Below are positions 49,871 to 63,319 of a DNA stretch of 64,000 bases, in pieces; the first letter of the stretch is position 1; every line of letters starts with the position of its first letter. Made by a program: the position numbers and the translations under genes. Below the pieces are notes generated by a model. That model had not been told where the DNA came from. It worked only from the letters and a program-made list of their open reading frames with translations, and made no database searches. The stretch comes from Pterois miles (Eukaryota > Chordata > Actinopteri > Perciformes > Scorpaenidae). The stretch is taken from positions 14,331,501 through 14,395,500 of the forward strand of contig CAMQGK010000008.1 in NCBI GenBank assembly GCA_947000775.1, given 5' to 3'.

Positions 49871-51949
49871 TCAGTTCAAGAGTGAAAAGAGGACGAAGGA
49901 AACTGATAAGAAACAGAGGATGGAAAGCGAGCATGAAAAGGGAAAGCAATGAGGGAGGATGCAGATGGCAGTACGGAAGGGGACAAGGTACTCGCTTGTG
50001 CTTGAAGCTCCGAAGGGAGCACTAAAACTTTGGAGAGGACATGCAAAACATATGATTCATTACCCGCTTCTCGAAATCAATCTGCTGTCCTCTCAACATC
50101 TTAGCGACTCGACCATGTCTTCCCACGGTGACCATCTGGGATTCTAGAAACTATCAACAGAGGTTATCTTGTCGCGGATGTTAAAGCGCCGGCCCCTCCC
50201 GTACGCGGCGAGAACAGTGGGGAAGAGAAAGTGTGTGGCCCCTGATAGCGAGCGCTGAATACAAATGTGTGTGTTGCTTCAGAGAGAGGAACGTACACAC
50301 AGGCACAGGCTGCCTTATCTCTGTAATTGGCATGGGGGGGTCAGAGCGGCAGGCGTAGATAATCATGGCTGGGGGTCATAATCTGCTCGCCGCTCCCCTC
50401 CCTCCTTCTTTTTCTCTTCTGTTGTCAACCCCTCCTTTGCCATCAGAACCACACACTCTTACACAAACCCGGCGTTTTTGTGATGCGACACGAAGTTGGG
50501 GGGATGTGGCCGACAGCGGGGGGCTTTTTTGCTGTGTTGTCAGCGTGAGGCGGCGTCCTCAACTGACCGCCAGACCCCCTACTTACAATCCTCTCCACGC
50601 GCCCACACAAATACATCCCTCTACCCGGCTAAAAGACATACATCTGCTCTCAGAGCATACAGTGGAACAAGGGGAGCTACTCTACGGGGGGCAGAGCTTG
50701 ATAGATTAAAGGTAGAGAAATGGAGGTTAGAAAGGGGGAAGAAAGAACAGGAAAGATGGACACGGGAATGAGGAGTGAAAAGAAAGAAGAGGGCCTTGAT
50801 GCAGACGTCTCCTTGCATTTCTATCAGCGTTATCTGCTCATATCTCCCGCTTCCATCACGGCGTCGTCGCTGTTAGCAGATGACTGCCATTTAGATAACG
50901 TGCGCGGGCACGCCCGTACACACACACGGCTTTTCATTAGATGTGCAGCGATAGGCCCGCGCTCCCTTTCAGATAGAAAATATGATAGCTTAAGATAGGA
51001 GCCAAATGGCATTATCGTCAAAAGAGGTCTTATCCTGATAACTCCGGAGAGCAAAGTAAATCCTGTCTCTTGCCATAGAAACCGCATTAACGTCTGCAGC
51101 CTTACGTAACCGTCGCTGCTTTGCTTTTGCACAAAGTCCATATGGGTCAGTCCATCGAAGAAACCCTCAGTGCTTCTCATAAACTGCATTCCACAGCAGT
51201 AGAAAAGTCATTCCTGTTTCCATTCCCACATATGGTGTGTGTATAATAACCATGTGGTAAATGAGGCTGCAGTGTTGCCTGCAGAGAGCAACTGGGGCAA
51301 AGCACACATACTGTATAATGTACATAGTATTGGCCTAAAACACACTCTCCAATTCAGCCATTACGTGGCTCAATTTGAAAAACTTCTGAATCTGAAAGTC
51401 AATGAAGGCAGTTAACACAGTTACTGGTCAAGAATCATAAAATGACACCTGGGTCTCTGAATAAGGAATCATTTGCATAGTTCCACCTCTCTAAATTCAA
51501 CTTTAGCTGCATATATAAGAAACAGGTGCAGAATTTTGTTACTGGTGGAGTTAAGTAAATCTATTAGGATTTATTTCCATTAGAAAAAAAGGTGTTATAT
51601 TTAAAATCAGTGACCACTAACTCAGTTGTACTGTGTATTATATGGCCATATGCTGAAAAGGGGAAAATTTAAACTGCATTGCCAAAAGGTCATTCCACAG
51701 TTTTATGTGCATTTGCATCATTTTAAATATTTTCTCTACTTATTTAACCTTTACTTGTCCTGCTGTGTTTCTTTCCTTTTCCTTTTGCTTTTCATCCAGC
51801 AGGCAAAGTCAATATCGGATGCAGATGCAGGATTAAGTCATCTGTATTTCTGTCTGCCATGATAACACGTCTAATTTCTTGAACAAAACTTGCTATTTAT
51901 AGGTTGTAGTGAACTATAACCAAGTGTGACAGCTAGAACAAAAGTATTG

Positions 51950-52240
51950 GCATCATATGAAGCTAGAAAACATAAGAAATCCATCAGAACCAACCATGTC
52001 AAACTAGCTTGCTGAGCAGGAGGTTAAATAACGCTCCAAACTTACATTTTAGCAGGAAAAAGTGGCATGGCCATTTTCAAAGGGGTCTCTTGACCTCTGA
52101 CCTCAAGATATGTGAATGTAAATGGGTTCTGTGGGTACCTATCAATCTCCCCTTTACAAACATGCCCACTTTATGATAACTTCATGCAGTTTGGATCAAG
52201 TCATAGTCAAGTCTACACACTGACAGCTGTTGGGTTGCAG

Positions 52241-52284
<44 letters not shown>

Positions 52285-52521
52285 TATGTTATTCTGTACC
52301 TGTGAATGTTTCTGGACAATATTTGTCATTGTTTTATGTTGTTAATTGATATCCAGTAATAAATATATACACACATTTGTATAAAGCAGCATATTTGCCC
52401 ACTTCCATGGTAATAAGATTATTTAAATACTTGATAATCTCCATTTAAGGTACATTTTGAGCAGATTAAAAAAAATGTGTGATTAATCAGGATTAAATAT
52501 TTGAACTAATTGACAGCCCTA
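51950..52521 (-). repeat. GGGCTGTCA-type family, copy C
   Basis: Reverse-strand copy. On + it reads CATCATATGAAGCTAGAAAAC, then CTCTTGACCTCTGACCTCAAG, a block ending AACATGCCCACTTTATGATA, a TTA trinucleotide run (about 52243-52282), and ends ATTGACAGCCCTAG. It pairs with the + strand copy D (53685-54147) over about 450 bp, including the unusual flank with AATTAACAACA and GTCCAGAAAC, so C and D belong to one subfamily. Confidence 0.75.
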
Positions 52522-53684
52522 GTACTAAGATATACATTTTTATAAAATTCACAAACATTTTGAACCAACCATGAAACCAAATCAGTGTGATTCATATTTC
52601 ACACAACACTGAGCAATGCATTTTATTTTCCAAAGGCCTATCCTTCATTTCTACTAAGCAAGCAGACCTGTTCAGCTCTAGAAACGAACCTGTCAGGTTC
52701 TTTTTAAACAAACACAAGTACTTTTTTATGCCATGACGTGCTTGTAAAGCCTGTAATATTCTTAACAGATAAAATCTAACTGCATGTCAAGAAGGCTCAT
52801 CCACCTTCAAACCCAGAGATGCAGATGATTTTAAAGACGCAGTATCCAGATGCAGTTTACTGGGACTGATTGATGGATGTACTGATAGCTTCGCCATGCC
52901 CATTAGTTATTGACAGCTATCGTTTATCATCCCTGAAATAACACTCACACTATTCATATTAGCAGAAGAACAGACGGTTGTTAACAGAGCTGCTTTACCA
53001 TCACCACCAATGGTAACACACTGAGGAAGAGGAGCTATACTCTTCAACAACAATCAACTGTTCTGGTTGCCCACATAGCAGCCATACAAAGAGATCCTCA
53101 TCACGAATGTACATAATGTCAATTCACATTACTAAAGTTTCACTATTGATGCACCAGTCAAAATAAGAGGCATTTAATTAGGCATATATAAGGGGAAAGT
53201 TTGGGTCTCGTATCTGGCTTGTTTAACAAATTACATTATATTTCAGTATAAGATATTCTAATTAAATGTGACATTTGTTAGAGGTTATTATATTTGTGTG
53301 CCATAAAGCTGGCGGGAGATTATACTGTATGAAAAATGTAATTCAGCTCGCCATCAGTAACCCACTGCTTTAATAGCATCATTTCCATTATCTCGCCTGC
53401 ATCCATGCAGGATGTAAAGAAAATATTCCTCACAGAATCAAGATGAAAAGGCTGCCCTTTGATAAATAAGTCCTACGTCCTGCTGGTTTGGTTCGGGTGT
53501 TAGAGGCAAGGATTTCACAGGTGGGAAACACTTAGTGATATACAATATCAGAAAAAAAAAATAATCCAGGGCGCTATATTCACTTTCAGTTTATCATGTG
53601 AAACCGTATTAGTAGTCCAGAGTAAGGACTGAGAACAACACATTTATATCGGACAAGGGTAATGACAGTGACACTTCTTTATGT

Positions 53685-54147
53685 CAATGTATGTATATAT
53701 TTATTATTGGAAATCAATTAACAACACAAAACAATGACATATATAGTCCAGAAACAATCACAGGTACTGGATTTAGCATGAAAAATATGCAACATGCAAC
53801 AGCAGCTGTCAGTGTGCTGACTTGACTGTGATTTGCCCCAAACATGTGATTATCATAAAGTGGGCATGTCTGTAAAGGGGAGACTGGTGGGGACCCACAG
53901 AACCCATTTACATTCACACATCTGGAGGTTAGAGGTCAAGGGACCCCTTTGAAAATGTCTCTGACAGTTTTTAATCGCCAAAATTAAGTAAGTTTGGAGC
54001 ATTATTTAACCTCCTTGGCGACAAGCTAGTATGACCGATGGATTCTTCAGGTTTTCTAGTTTCATATGACACCTGTATCTTCACTTTACCTTTAAAAATG
54101 GCAAGTTATGTAAGTATGCAAGTAATGCGTTTATGAAATTTTAAGCT
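53685..54147 (+). repeat. GGGCTGTCA-type family, copy D (truncated)
   Basis: Starts within the family at AATGTATGTATATATTTATT and continues GGAAATCAATTAACAACACA, TATCATAAAGTGGGCATGTC, GGTTAGAGGTCAAGGGACCC and GATGGATTCTTCAGGTTTTC. It stops where another element begins at 54148. Its terminal GGGCTGTCA ends are missing. Confidence 0.7.
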
Positions 54148-54821
54148 GAGACACCCTGGCAACATTGATTAATTTTTAGCTTTGCTTCCATGACATGTCT
54201 TCTGGCAGACTAGTGGAATAAAACATCCAAAATACACATTTGGCTTTTTATTTTACTACGTAGTCTATTTGTATCTGTATATTTCTGCTAAATTCACCAA
54301 AAGTTGCCATTAGATAATGCCTCTTTGCATATTTAAACATATATATATTTTTTTTTTTTTTTTCTTTTTTTATTCTATTTACCTGTAGTGTCTTGCAAAA
54401 TGTATGGAACTTATATGATATAATTTATGTCTTTAAAGGCTTTTTCCTCTCTTTTTTATTTTATTTTCTCCTACTTCAGTAACACTTACATACACCAAAC
54501 TTTACAGTTTCATTCCTTTATGTAGTCTGAAGGTTTTTACCAAGGGGTTTGTTCATATATCATTAATCGCCTCATTTATAGAATATTTTATCCCTTTATT
54601 TATTTCATTTTTATATGGATTTTCTGATTTATTGAGCGATAAAAGGTGATTCCCTCTAAAACAAACTCTATATATACAAAGCACGTATTAGATTGATGAT
54701 GCCTCATTTGCAATTTAAACATACATTTCCAGAAAACTTGTAATAAAATAAATTATTGCAAGTAATCAACTGGAGAAGATTCACAATTACATTTTTTACC
54801 CTTTTCCACCTGGGGTGTCTC
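54148..54821. mobile_element. candidate DNA element with GAGACACCC inverted ends
   Basis: The left end GAGACACCCTGG and the right end CCTGGGGTGTCTC form a terminal inverted repeat of about 12 bp around 674 bp of AT-rich, non-coding DNA. Inside, TAATGCCTCTTTGCATATTTAAACAT (from about 54316) is echoed by GATGCCTCATTTGCAATTTAAACAT (from about 54698), a diverged internal duplication. From memory a similar sequence recurs in percomorph genomes. No target-site duplication is obvious. Confidence 0.5.
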
Positions 54822-56354
54822 AATTAATTGTATCATATAGTAACATGCATTTTGCAGCTACCTGCTCGTGAGTTTATGGCATTTTTTGTATATTTTGCTG
54901 CTGTTTTGGACTTATAGCAAGTAATACAAAGACACTGAGGATTTCTCCCACTTGTCCTGTTTGCCTTCCATAAATGATGTGACACGTTTTGCACACGCCG
55001 TCCTCAATTTCGCATTAACATTTCTAATGAACGTGGTTGGCATATGAGTGCGGTGGCAGAAAAGACTCCGGTGTCCATGAGCCGAGGCCCCGCCGTCCAG
55101 ACACCAGTCGGCCGGAGTAATCAGGCGTGAAGGTTGCGAGGAGCAAACAGCCATTAACCTCCCAAACACAGGCCGTCATCGCCGTCAGCAGAGGACAGAG
55201 GGGAGGGCGTGTGTCGCTGTTGGTGTGTGGATGAGAGCGAGTGCCAGGCTGGTGGGTGTAGTATAGGAGTGTGTGTGTGTGTGTCCTTTATTGCTGATCG
55301 TGAGTGTGTCTGATGGGAAGTGTGTGAGAGCATGGTGCCTGTCTGCAGCTAGGACTGCCAGTTGGATAAAGAGGACTGTGTGTGTGCAACGGTGTTTGTT
55401 TGAGGCCTTGACTACAGTCTGGTAAATAGTCATTGGCATGTATATGTGTACTTCCAGACTTTCACATATATATTCTGCCATTTGCATCTATTTATTCTGA
55501 TTTGTGGTCATATCAGGCCACGCATCCCTCGCTGTCTGCCTGCCCAATACGATCACAGCACACGGTATTCCCATATGGCGGTACAGTGCGGCTGCGTTTG
55601 GCGCACCCAGGCCCGCGACCGCCTGTTTGACATGCCACTGAGTCGGCTGGTGGGACGCCATGCTGAACCGGCCCATCTGCTCCAAGCCGAGCTGGCACAA
55701 GGGAGAACTCAGTGGAGGCAGGGATGAGGGAAAAGGGTATTGGACCTGGGGTTTGGCGAGGCACGGCGTCCAAAGAATCCCGTGAACTACTGCCCCCAAA
55801 ATGGTCCAGAGCATAAACAAGGGTGTGATGGAGTGTGAGGGTGTGTTTGCAAGTAAATGCTCCTCTGAAGGGTGGATAAGCTCTCCACCTTACTAGCTGC
55901 AGAGTTGCTCCAGCAGCTTTCAACTGTAGGTGAACTATTTATGTAAATTCCTTTTCATGAATTAGTCTTAAAAGTCAAACCAAAATGCCACATGCTGAAG
56001 GTGTATTGGTATTTAAACCCTTTCAAATACGCAGTTTACTCACCTATTTATTTCTCGTTACATCACGGGATAGAGGTGTTTGTGTTGTAGGTGGAAGGCT
56101 GTAGGATTAAGGTTGTGTTTGATAATGTGTGTGTGGGTTCTGGGAGTGGGACTGCAAGTGTGCGTGCTTTAGAGGTAGGCCACATTTGGTGACTAATGTT
56201 CAAATACATACTGATTGGCCTTTTCTATGCATTCAGTATAATGTTATGGTTAATGCAAGGTTAAGGCTTGGGATTAAGGATGTAGCCAAGGGCGGATGTT
56301 TTGTTTCAATACAGGAGGGGACACATAGGAAATTTTGAGCATTTGTGCACCAAT

Positions 56355-56560
56355 TTATGTTGGTAGATGGAGGTTATGCATTTATATAGTGTCTTTCTAG
56401 TCTTCCGACCACTCAGAGCACTTTATACTACATGTCAGCATTCACCCATTTATACACATTCATACTCTGATAGCAGAGGGTGCCATGCAAGCTACCAATC
56501 TGCCCATCAGGATCTAATCTAAATACTCATTCACACACTCAGGAAACGCTAAATTTATGT
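56355..56560. repeat. teleost interspersed repeat (TATATAGTGTCTTTCTAGTC type)
   Basis: Contains ATTTATATAGTGTCTTTCTA, CCGACCACTCAGAGCACTTT, ATGTCAGCATTCACCCATTT and GGTGCCATGCAAGCTACC in order. I recall this series as a frequent fish repeat. There is no second copy in the window. The class is not known to me. Confidence 0.45.
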
Positions 56561-56904
56561 GAAAGGAAAACACAAAATTCAGCCGACAGCTGACCATTCA
56601 AATATAATGCAGAGCTGCTAGAATTAATCAATTAGTTGTCCACTACTAAATGAACTGCTGACTATTTTTGCTAATCAATTATTTGGTTTGAGTAATATTC
56701 CCCAAAGCTTCTTCAATGTGAATATCTTATGGTTTCTTTACTCCTCTATGGCAATAAACAGAATATCTTTGGGTTGTGGGCAAAACAAGACATTTGAGGA
56801 CGTCATCTTGGGCTTTTTGGAAACACTGATCAACATTTTTCAACTTTTGACGTTTTATAGACCAAACAACTAATCAATTAATCAAGATAAGTATTGACAA
56901 ATTA

Positions 56905-57145
56905 ATCCATTCATCTGCAACCGCTTATCCCGTTAGCGGTTGCGGTTGGGCTGCAGCCGATCCCAGCTGGCATTGGGTGAAGGCGAGGTACACCCTGGAC
57001 AGGACGCCAGTCCATCGCAGGGCACGTAGAGACAGACAAACATTCACACCTACGGGCAATTTTAGGGTCATCAGTTAACCTACATGTCTTTGGATTGTGG
57101 GAGGAAGCCGGAGCACCTGGAGAAAATGCACAATAACACGGGGAG
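56905..57145 (-). mobile_element. 3' end of the L2/Maui-like retrotransposon, longer copy
   Basis: Reverse-strand relative of 3151-3275. On + it reads ATCCATTCATCTGCAACCGC, GCCGATCCCAGCTGGCATTG and CCAGTCCATCGCAGGGCACG, then extends further than the first copy through CATTCACACCTACGGGCAAT and ATTGTGGGAGGAAGCCGGAG to GGGGAGAACATGCAAACTC. It is 5'-truncated with no coding region. The longer body supports a non-LTR origin for the family. Confidence 0.65.
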
Positions 57146-60100
57146 AACATGCAAACTCAAGCCGTCATCAACAACGTCAATAATGGTTTGTTGCAGACCT
57201 GCTATAGTATACTGTATACTGCAGTAAGGCTCTCTGGCATTCTGTACATCTTTCAAATATGTATTCTCCTGTAGATCAGCTTCATGATACATTCATTAAT
57301 TTACATAGCCCTGAACTTCAGGTAGTGAACTTCTGTTGGTATCCAGGAAGAGTGAGCTTTGAGGGAAATAATCGTCATGTGATGTCGTTGGGCCCAAAAA
57401 GACTTTTTCCCATAGACTTACCCACAGACTTGGGAAAAAGATGTCCATAAATCAGCACATATATATATATTTTATGAGGTGACTCAACTTCCCACAATGA
57501 AATATAATTGAAAATATTATATGAAAATATTCTTGAATAGCCCTTATTTAAGTCATTAGGTCCTAAAAGTTGTAAAATGCACTAATAGCCAAATCCTGAG
57601 TTATTTCCCTTCCTATGTTCATGTGAATGACACCCAGACTGAGGCTGGACCGAGGGCCGGGAGGTGGAGTGAAAGGAAACGGCACTGTGCCCGCTCTATG
57701 GGCCCGATGGATGCGGAAGATCGCCGGATGAGCCGGATACTTTATCATTCGGCAGTCGAGCCATTTTTGGTTTGTGCACAACTGAGCATCTGTCATAGGA
57801 ATGAATGGCCTCCGACGCTGCATTCAATTCTCTTTATACACCTGTGGCAGTATCCCCCTTCAGACCCTCTGACAGACAGAGAACCTGGTTTCTCTCTGGA
57901 TGACACATGTTATTCAGAGAAGTGGTAGCGGCACATCATGAATGTAAAGCCACCAAAGAATTGATTGAAGTCCGCGCACTGTCCTCCGACACATGTATGT
58001 GTAATCTGGGGCTGGGGCAGGTTATCGTGTGTTTCAAAACACGTCAGGGGTCCGTTTCAGCGCAGAGATGAGATCTGCAGTATTTATAGGATTTGTTCAT
58101 TTGGGTGGGAGGAGAGCATTCAGCCATTTGAACTTAAGAGGCTACACACTGTGAGGTTCTGTTAAGAAAGAAATCAATATGAAGTCAGGCGGATTCAGAG
58201 GAGATGCAGTTCAGGAAGGTGTTTTAAAAGCAGAGATACCTGGGACACATCGGTTGTTTGTGGTGCATTTGCAGACAGCGGCACGCGGTGCAGCAGAGTC
58301 ATTTCAGGGGAAAAAGAAGGTGTTGAAGGTGGAAAAGGACTGTTCGAGACAGAAAGATAGAAATAGTGTGTGGGGGGTGGGTGGGGTGGGGATGTTCCTC
58401 TTCATTACCGGCACTAAGAAGCCATGCCAGGAGCCCAGATGGTGGAGGACAGAGGGGGCACCGGGTTGGCACATAAACAGCAACATGCACATGGCATACA
58501 TTCACACACTCAAACCAACATGAAAAATATGAAAATCCAAAGAATAAATCCTCAAAGCTAAATACGCTTTCCTAACAACTGTGATATATAATTCAAGTAT
58601 AACAAACGTGCATAGATATTATAATGAAGATCACCTGCCCGCGCACACACGTGTTATGGAGCTATCCTGTGGTGTTTCCGTGCCGGTCTAAAGCTGACGC
58701 CACATTTCTCGCTTCATCTTTTGCCCGTCTCACTTTCTCTAAGGCACACTGCCAACCCCTCACCACCACGGATGCTATAACCTGAGACCTACATTAACAT
58801 TTTAACAGCACCTTTTTCTTTTTTTTGTTGAAGACGAGTCTTTCTGTGAGTGTCTTTATCTGGCGTTCACTCACACTCAGACCCCCAGCGGTCCAATTAG
58901 GAGCAGTGGACTGTTTGCACGGCAGGAAAGCAGGACAGCACGTTGGTGTGTGGGAGATGTATCTATTGTGCACAGCATGTACTGCTCTCCTCTGCAAGGT
59001 TGAGGGGTTGAAGGGAAGAGCGAGCTCTCTCTCTTTCACACAGACCTCCCACAAATGTCGGAGGCAAGAACGCCATGCAGTGTCAGTTCATAGCCTACTG
59101 TACCTACAGTACACCTATGAAACGCCTACCACCTCCCCACTCTCATACTGTAGCTGGAGTCACTCTGTTACATAAAAATCCAGAAAGATATTTCCCGTGG
59201 ACAATAAACAGGGTACGGACAATAACTTCATTAAAGCAATCATAGATAAATACAGATTCATGTTTTTTTCATCTGTGAAACAGGTGGAGAAAAAGCAAAA
59301 AGGATCGTTTTCAATTTTGGATTTTTTTTTAATTTACTCATTTATTTGTTGTTTTTTCGTTATGGTCATTTTTCAACTTTTTGTTGTTGTCATAATAATT
59401 TCAGCCACAAGAGACCAAGGTGCACCACCACTCCATGGTCTTAATAGAACTAAAAGCATTCATGGTTTTCTTAACGCTAGATTAGCGCTGACTGAAACAC
59501 ATTTATAGCCAAAAGAAAGATTATTATAACTATTATAATTATTATATAACCTGCCAAAACTGTTTTTTTTTTCCACAGAAAAAGAAAGTAACTCCCGGCA
59601 TTTAAAAAAAAAAAAAAAACAATTTAGATTAAACTTACAAAATTAATCAACTTTTTTTTTTGTCTCACTGGCCTCTCAGGGCTTCCATAGTTTAGCGAAT
59701 ACTGGAAGAATATTTTGCATCAGCTGGATTCAGGGTCCTTTTGGATGATCATGTTCAAATTTTGGACTAGAGCTTTGCCTTAGGCACAGTTCAGAGGATT
59801 TAATGACTTCCAGGTGACAATGCAATATGTTTTCTTTATTTTAATACTTTTTACTTTATTGCAAGGCAGTTGCAGTGCAATGATTGCAATTAAATGTGTC
59901 TGGTTCATGCATGCTGTTTAAAACAGTACACGCACTTTGTCAGTTAATTTCAGACTGCAGTTTCATACCTGACACATTCTTAGCTGGTACAGATTCACAC
60001 AGACTCATGACTAGAATAACAAATCTATTTTTATTCCCTATTAACATAATAATAATGCTTACACTGTATTTTGAAGGATTTTTCAGAGGTGCTTTATTCC

Positions 60101-63100
60101 AGTACATTTCTGACAAGACTAATCTAATTTTTCAAGAAAATCCTCATGCATCACCCACCACTGGCGATAGCCCAGTTCTGATTCCCGTGACATTTTCAAT
60201 TTGCGTGATGAACCTTATTATTTACATTCAAGGGCCGCCATTCACGTATAATACCAACCATGCGTGATATATTCAGTGGATTTACTTTTAAAAAACGAAT
60301 ATCCTCTTTGCAGTGCACCTGCACATCTGTGAGTGCGTACAGTACAATGTGTTCTCATACAAAGAGTTTTCCCAGATGGATGCACAACAGGGGGTTGCCT
60401 GAGGTCGATCACCTGGGAGTGAAATGCTAATCACCAACATAAATAAGTCCTACACCCATACTGCACACGTACACGTATTCCCTCGTTTGATTACAACATC
60501 TGTCTGTCTTGCTAAACAGGAATTTTATGGAGACATCTTTTTCTATCCCCCTCTTTTCCATATGAATTCACAAAGAAGCCAGGCATTACAATTCCCCCCG
60601 GTCGTCATTTGGTCTTGGATTTTTATCCTCCTCTGCTGTTCTGCATGAACAATCCATTTCAATCATCTGGTATCCACCCTCATCCCCACATTTTCTTCCC
60701 CTCGCGCCCTCTTTCCCAACACTCAGTGTCGGCGTCCCCCTCTCTCCTCAGAGTGGGGCTGCTGAGCCGAGAATGAAACGCTGTGGTGTGGAGCCATTTT
60801 AATTGGACCGCAGTCCACTGCTGTATTTCCTTTTCTCTAATGTGTGCTCGCGGGTGCATGGATGTGTTTGGCTTCACGGAAACCTGTGACCTCAGAAGTC
60901 CTGAGTCCTAGCTGCTCATGATTATGTCCTCTTCCAGGGAATTTGACTCATACATCTTGAACTGGTATTTGCTACAGGATGTCGGATACATTGCTGAAGG
61001 TTATGTACTGTCCACCTTAGTCCTGTGAAGGCTGATTGGAGGCTCCCCTGTGCTACACTGATGTTTTAATGATCTAAAATGGGTGTTTCTGCAACTACGG
61101 TCACTTTTGACTCTCCCAAATGAAAGAAAATATCTATGAATTTTGATTTTAACCATCAGATTATGTAATACATATAAACAGGTAAACAAAATGACAAATA
61201 TCAGTTAAAATGTTATATTATAACATGGTTATTTTTATTTTCATCACTTGTTCTTACTAAATGTCCTTGCTGCATCATTACAATGACCATACTTTTAATT
61301 TTATATATTTTCCCTCATTTAAATGTCATAATATTTTAAGGCATTTAAATTCATTTTCATAAAAAATATTCTTAAAACAGGGGATTTCATGATTTTCTGA
61401 AAAATTTAGATAGTAACCATAGATGTGCTCATACACAAAATATATAAAATATGATGGGTTTTATGACAGATATTGCAATTGTAATGTCTGATATCTTTAA
61501 GAAGGACTTGTTGTGGGACATTTTTGCTAATATTGCCGATAAATAGCAGCTAGCAAGGTCTGCTATTTTAGCTTTGACTCTTACCATCTAATATACATGA
61601 ATTTAACAGTAATACTTATGTGGGCAGCCGACCTGTCAGCCATGTGCGCACTTGCTAACTTCTGTTTCCATGGAAATGTTTGTTTGGCTTTGAAAAAAAA
61701 AATACTGTGACATTTGTTCATTGCTGTCAGGACAGGAAGCATTTAGACAAAAAAAACATATAAATGATTGGCAAACAAGAAAAAATATTGATATAGTGTG
61801 AAGTAATATGTATATGAAACAATTTAACTTTAAACTTACAACATAAAAATGACCGTAGTAGCAGAAATATATAAAATACATAGTCACCTCTGATCTAAGG
61901 CATCATTTGAACATACAGCAGGTTTTTTCTCGGTGTGGACACCAGTCTGCCGGGTCGATCGGGCTATAAACTGTCTCTCCAGCTCAGACGTCACATTCGC
62001 CGCCTCCTAGCTAATGTTGACTTGCTGACACGCCACGCTGTTGACCCCGACCCCTGCAAACGCAGCGCTCTCGCTCCATATGCTTGAGCGACCCTGACAA
62101 TGGCTTCCCCCATGTATGCAAGACTCATGGCTGTCGTCTACTGCCGCACCAGCAGCAGACTTACCAGGAACGGCCCGTGGCCAATATCATGCTGTGGCCA
62201 CTACTTTGACCGGCTTCGAGCTTCTCTGGCCAGCGTCAGACTCCCACTCGTTAGCTTAATGCTGGGTTTTCTGTGTAGCCAGCATCAGTCGGGGGTGATT
62301 GTGAGTGACAATGGTGATATTGGCTGGACCACACTTTGCTTTGGTTTCATGCAGGATGTAACATCTTGATCCCTTTTAGACTTCTACACAGCCATCTCTC
62401 ATCTATCATTTCCTGATTGTCATGATTGAAATGTTGCCACCATAGACTGATGAGGCGCTCTGAAGTTGTTTTGATTAGGGTTTAGACATAATGATCACAC
62501 GACTGTGTTCAAGTACCTGCTGCTGCAGCGGCAACCGCACAGCCTGAATAGAGGCCGATGGCAGCAAAACCCGCAGCCGCTGGCTGACGGCTCGTGTTCC
62601 ATTGATCCGGTTGCATTAATCAAGGTTGTTTACAGAGAGAACACAGTGACCAATGATTGATGACTGCTGGTAATTATGCAATAGCCCGCAAACATCACAC
62701 CTCTCATTTGTGGTGTGCTGACACAGTCAATGAAGATAATCCTTGCTATTTTTACACTAGTTAAGAAATCTCCCTGACACCTCGTCCAGCTCCCACGTGA
62801 CACTTTCAGAAAGTGCAAGGAATGGTGATAGACTTGAGAGGTCATGGGAACAAGACGAGATGAAGACAGAGGAAGCTTCTGTGTATGTGATCACAGCCCT
62901 TTACCCCGCTGATCTCCGAGACAAAGTGAGAGGTCACGAGTGGCAGGATGAGAATTAATTGCATTTTAATAATCGCCGGCTCTTTTATTAATGAGCCCTG
63001 CGTCCCGCTTTTATTGTTCAAGCAATGAGGGGTTCTCGCTGCCAGTGGCTGAATCAAAGGCTTAGCAGCTCCTTTAACCCTGGACCGCTAGCTCTCAGCT

Positions 63101-63319
63101 TTCTTGTTTGCCGTGTTACCTGGGCGGTAAAGTGACTTTACTTCACTGTCAGCAATACACCTCATCGAGCCAACACTAGGTGTTTCGTCAGGATGTGGTC
63201 ATTTTTTTGCCGTAACATTGGTGACATTATAATCTGGGTTTTAACCCCCTGAGACCCACCCACGTTCCTGACCAACTTTACTGTCTTTCAGAGGCTGTAA
63301 CAGGTTCAGTTTTAGATCT

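Noticed and set aside
59884..60267. A 127-codon + strand open frame with hydrophobic stretches.
   Set aside because: AT-rich intronic sequence, no recognised family, and no upstream promoter or splice evidence.
62100..62369. An 89-codon + strand frame in a fairly GC-rich area near the window end.
   Set aside because: No domain, not neurexin-like and no splice signals; looks like chance.
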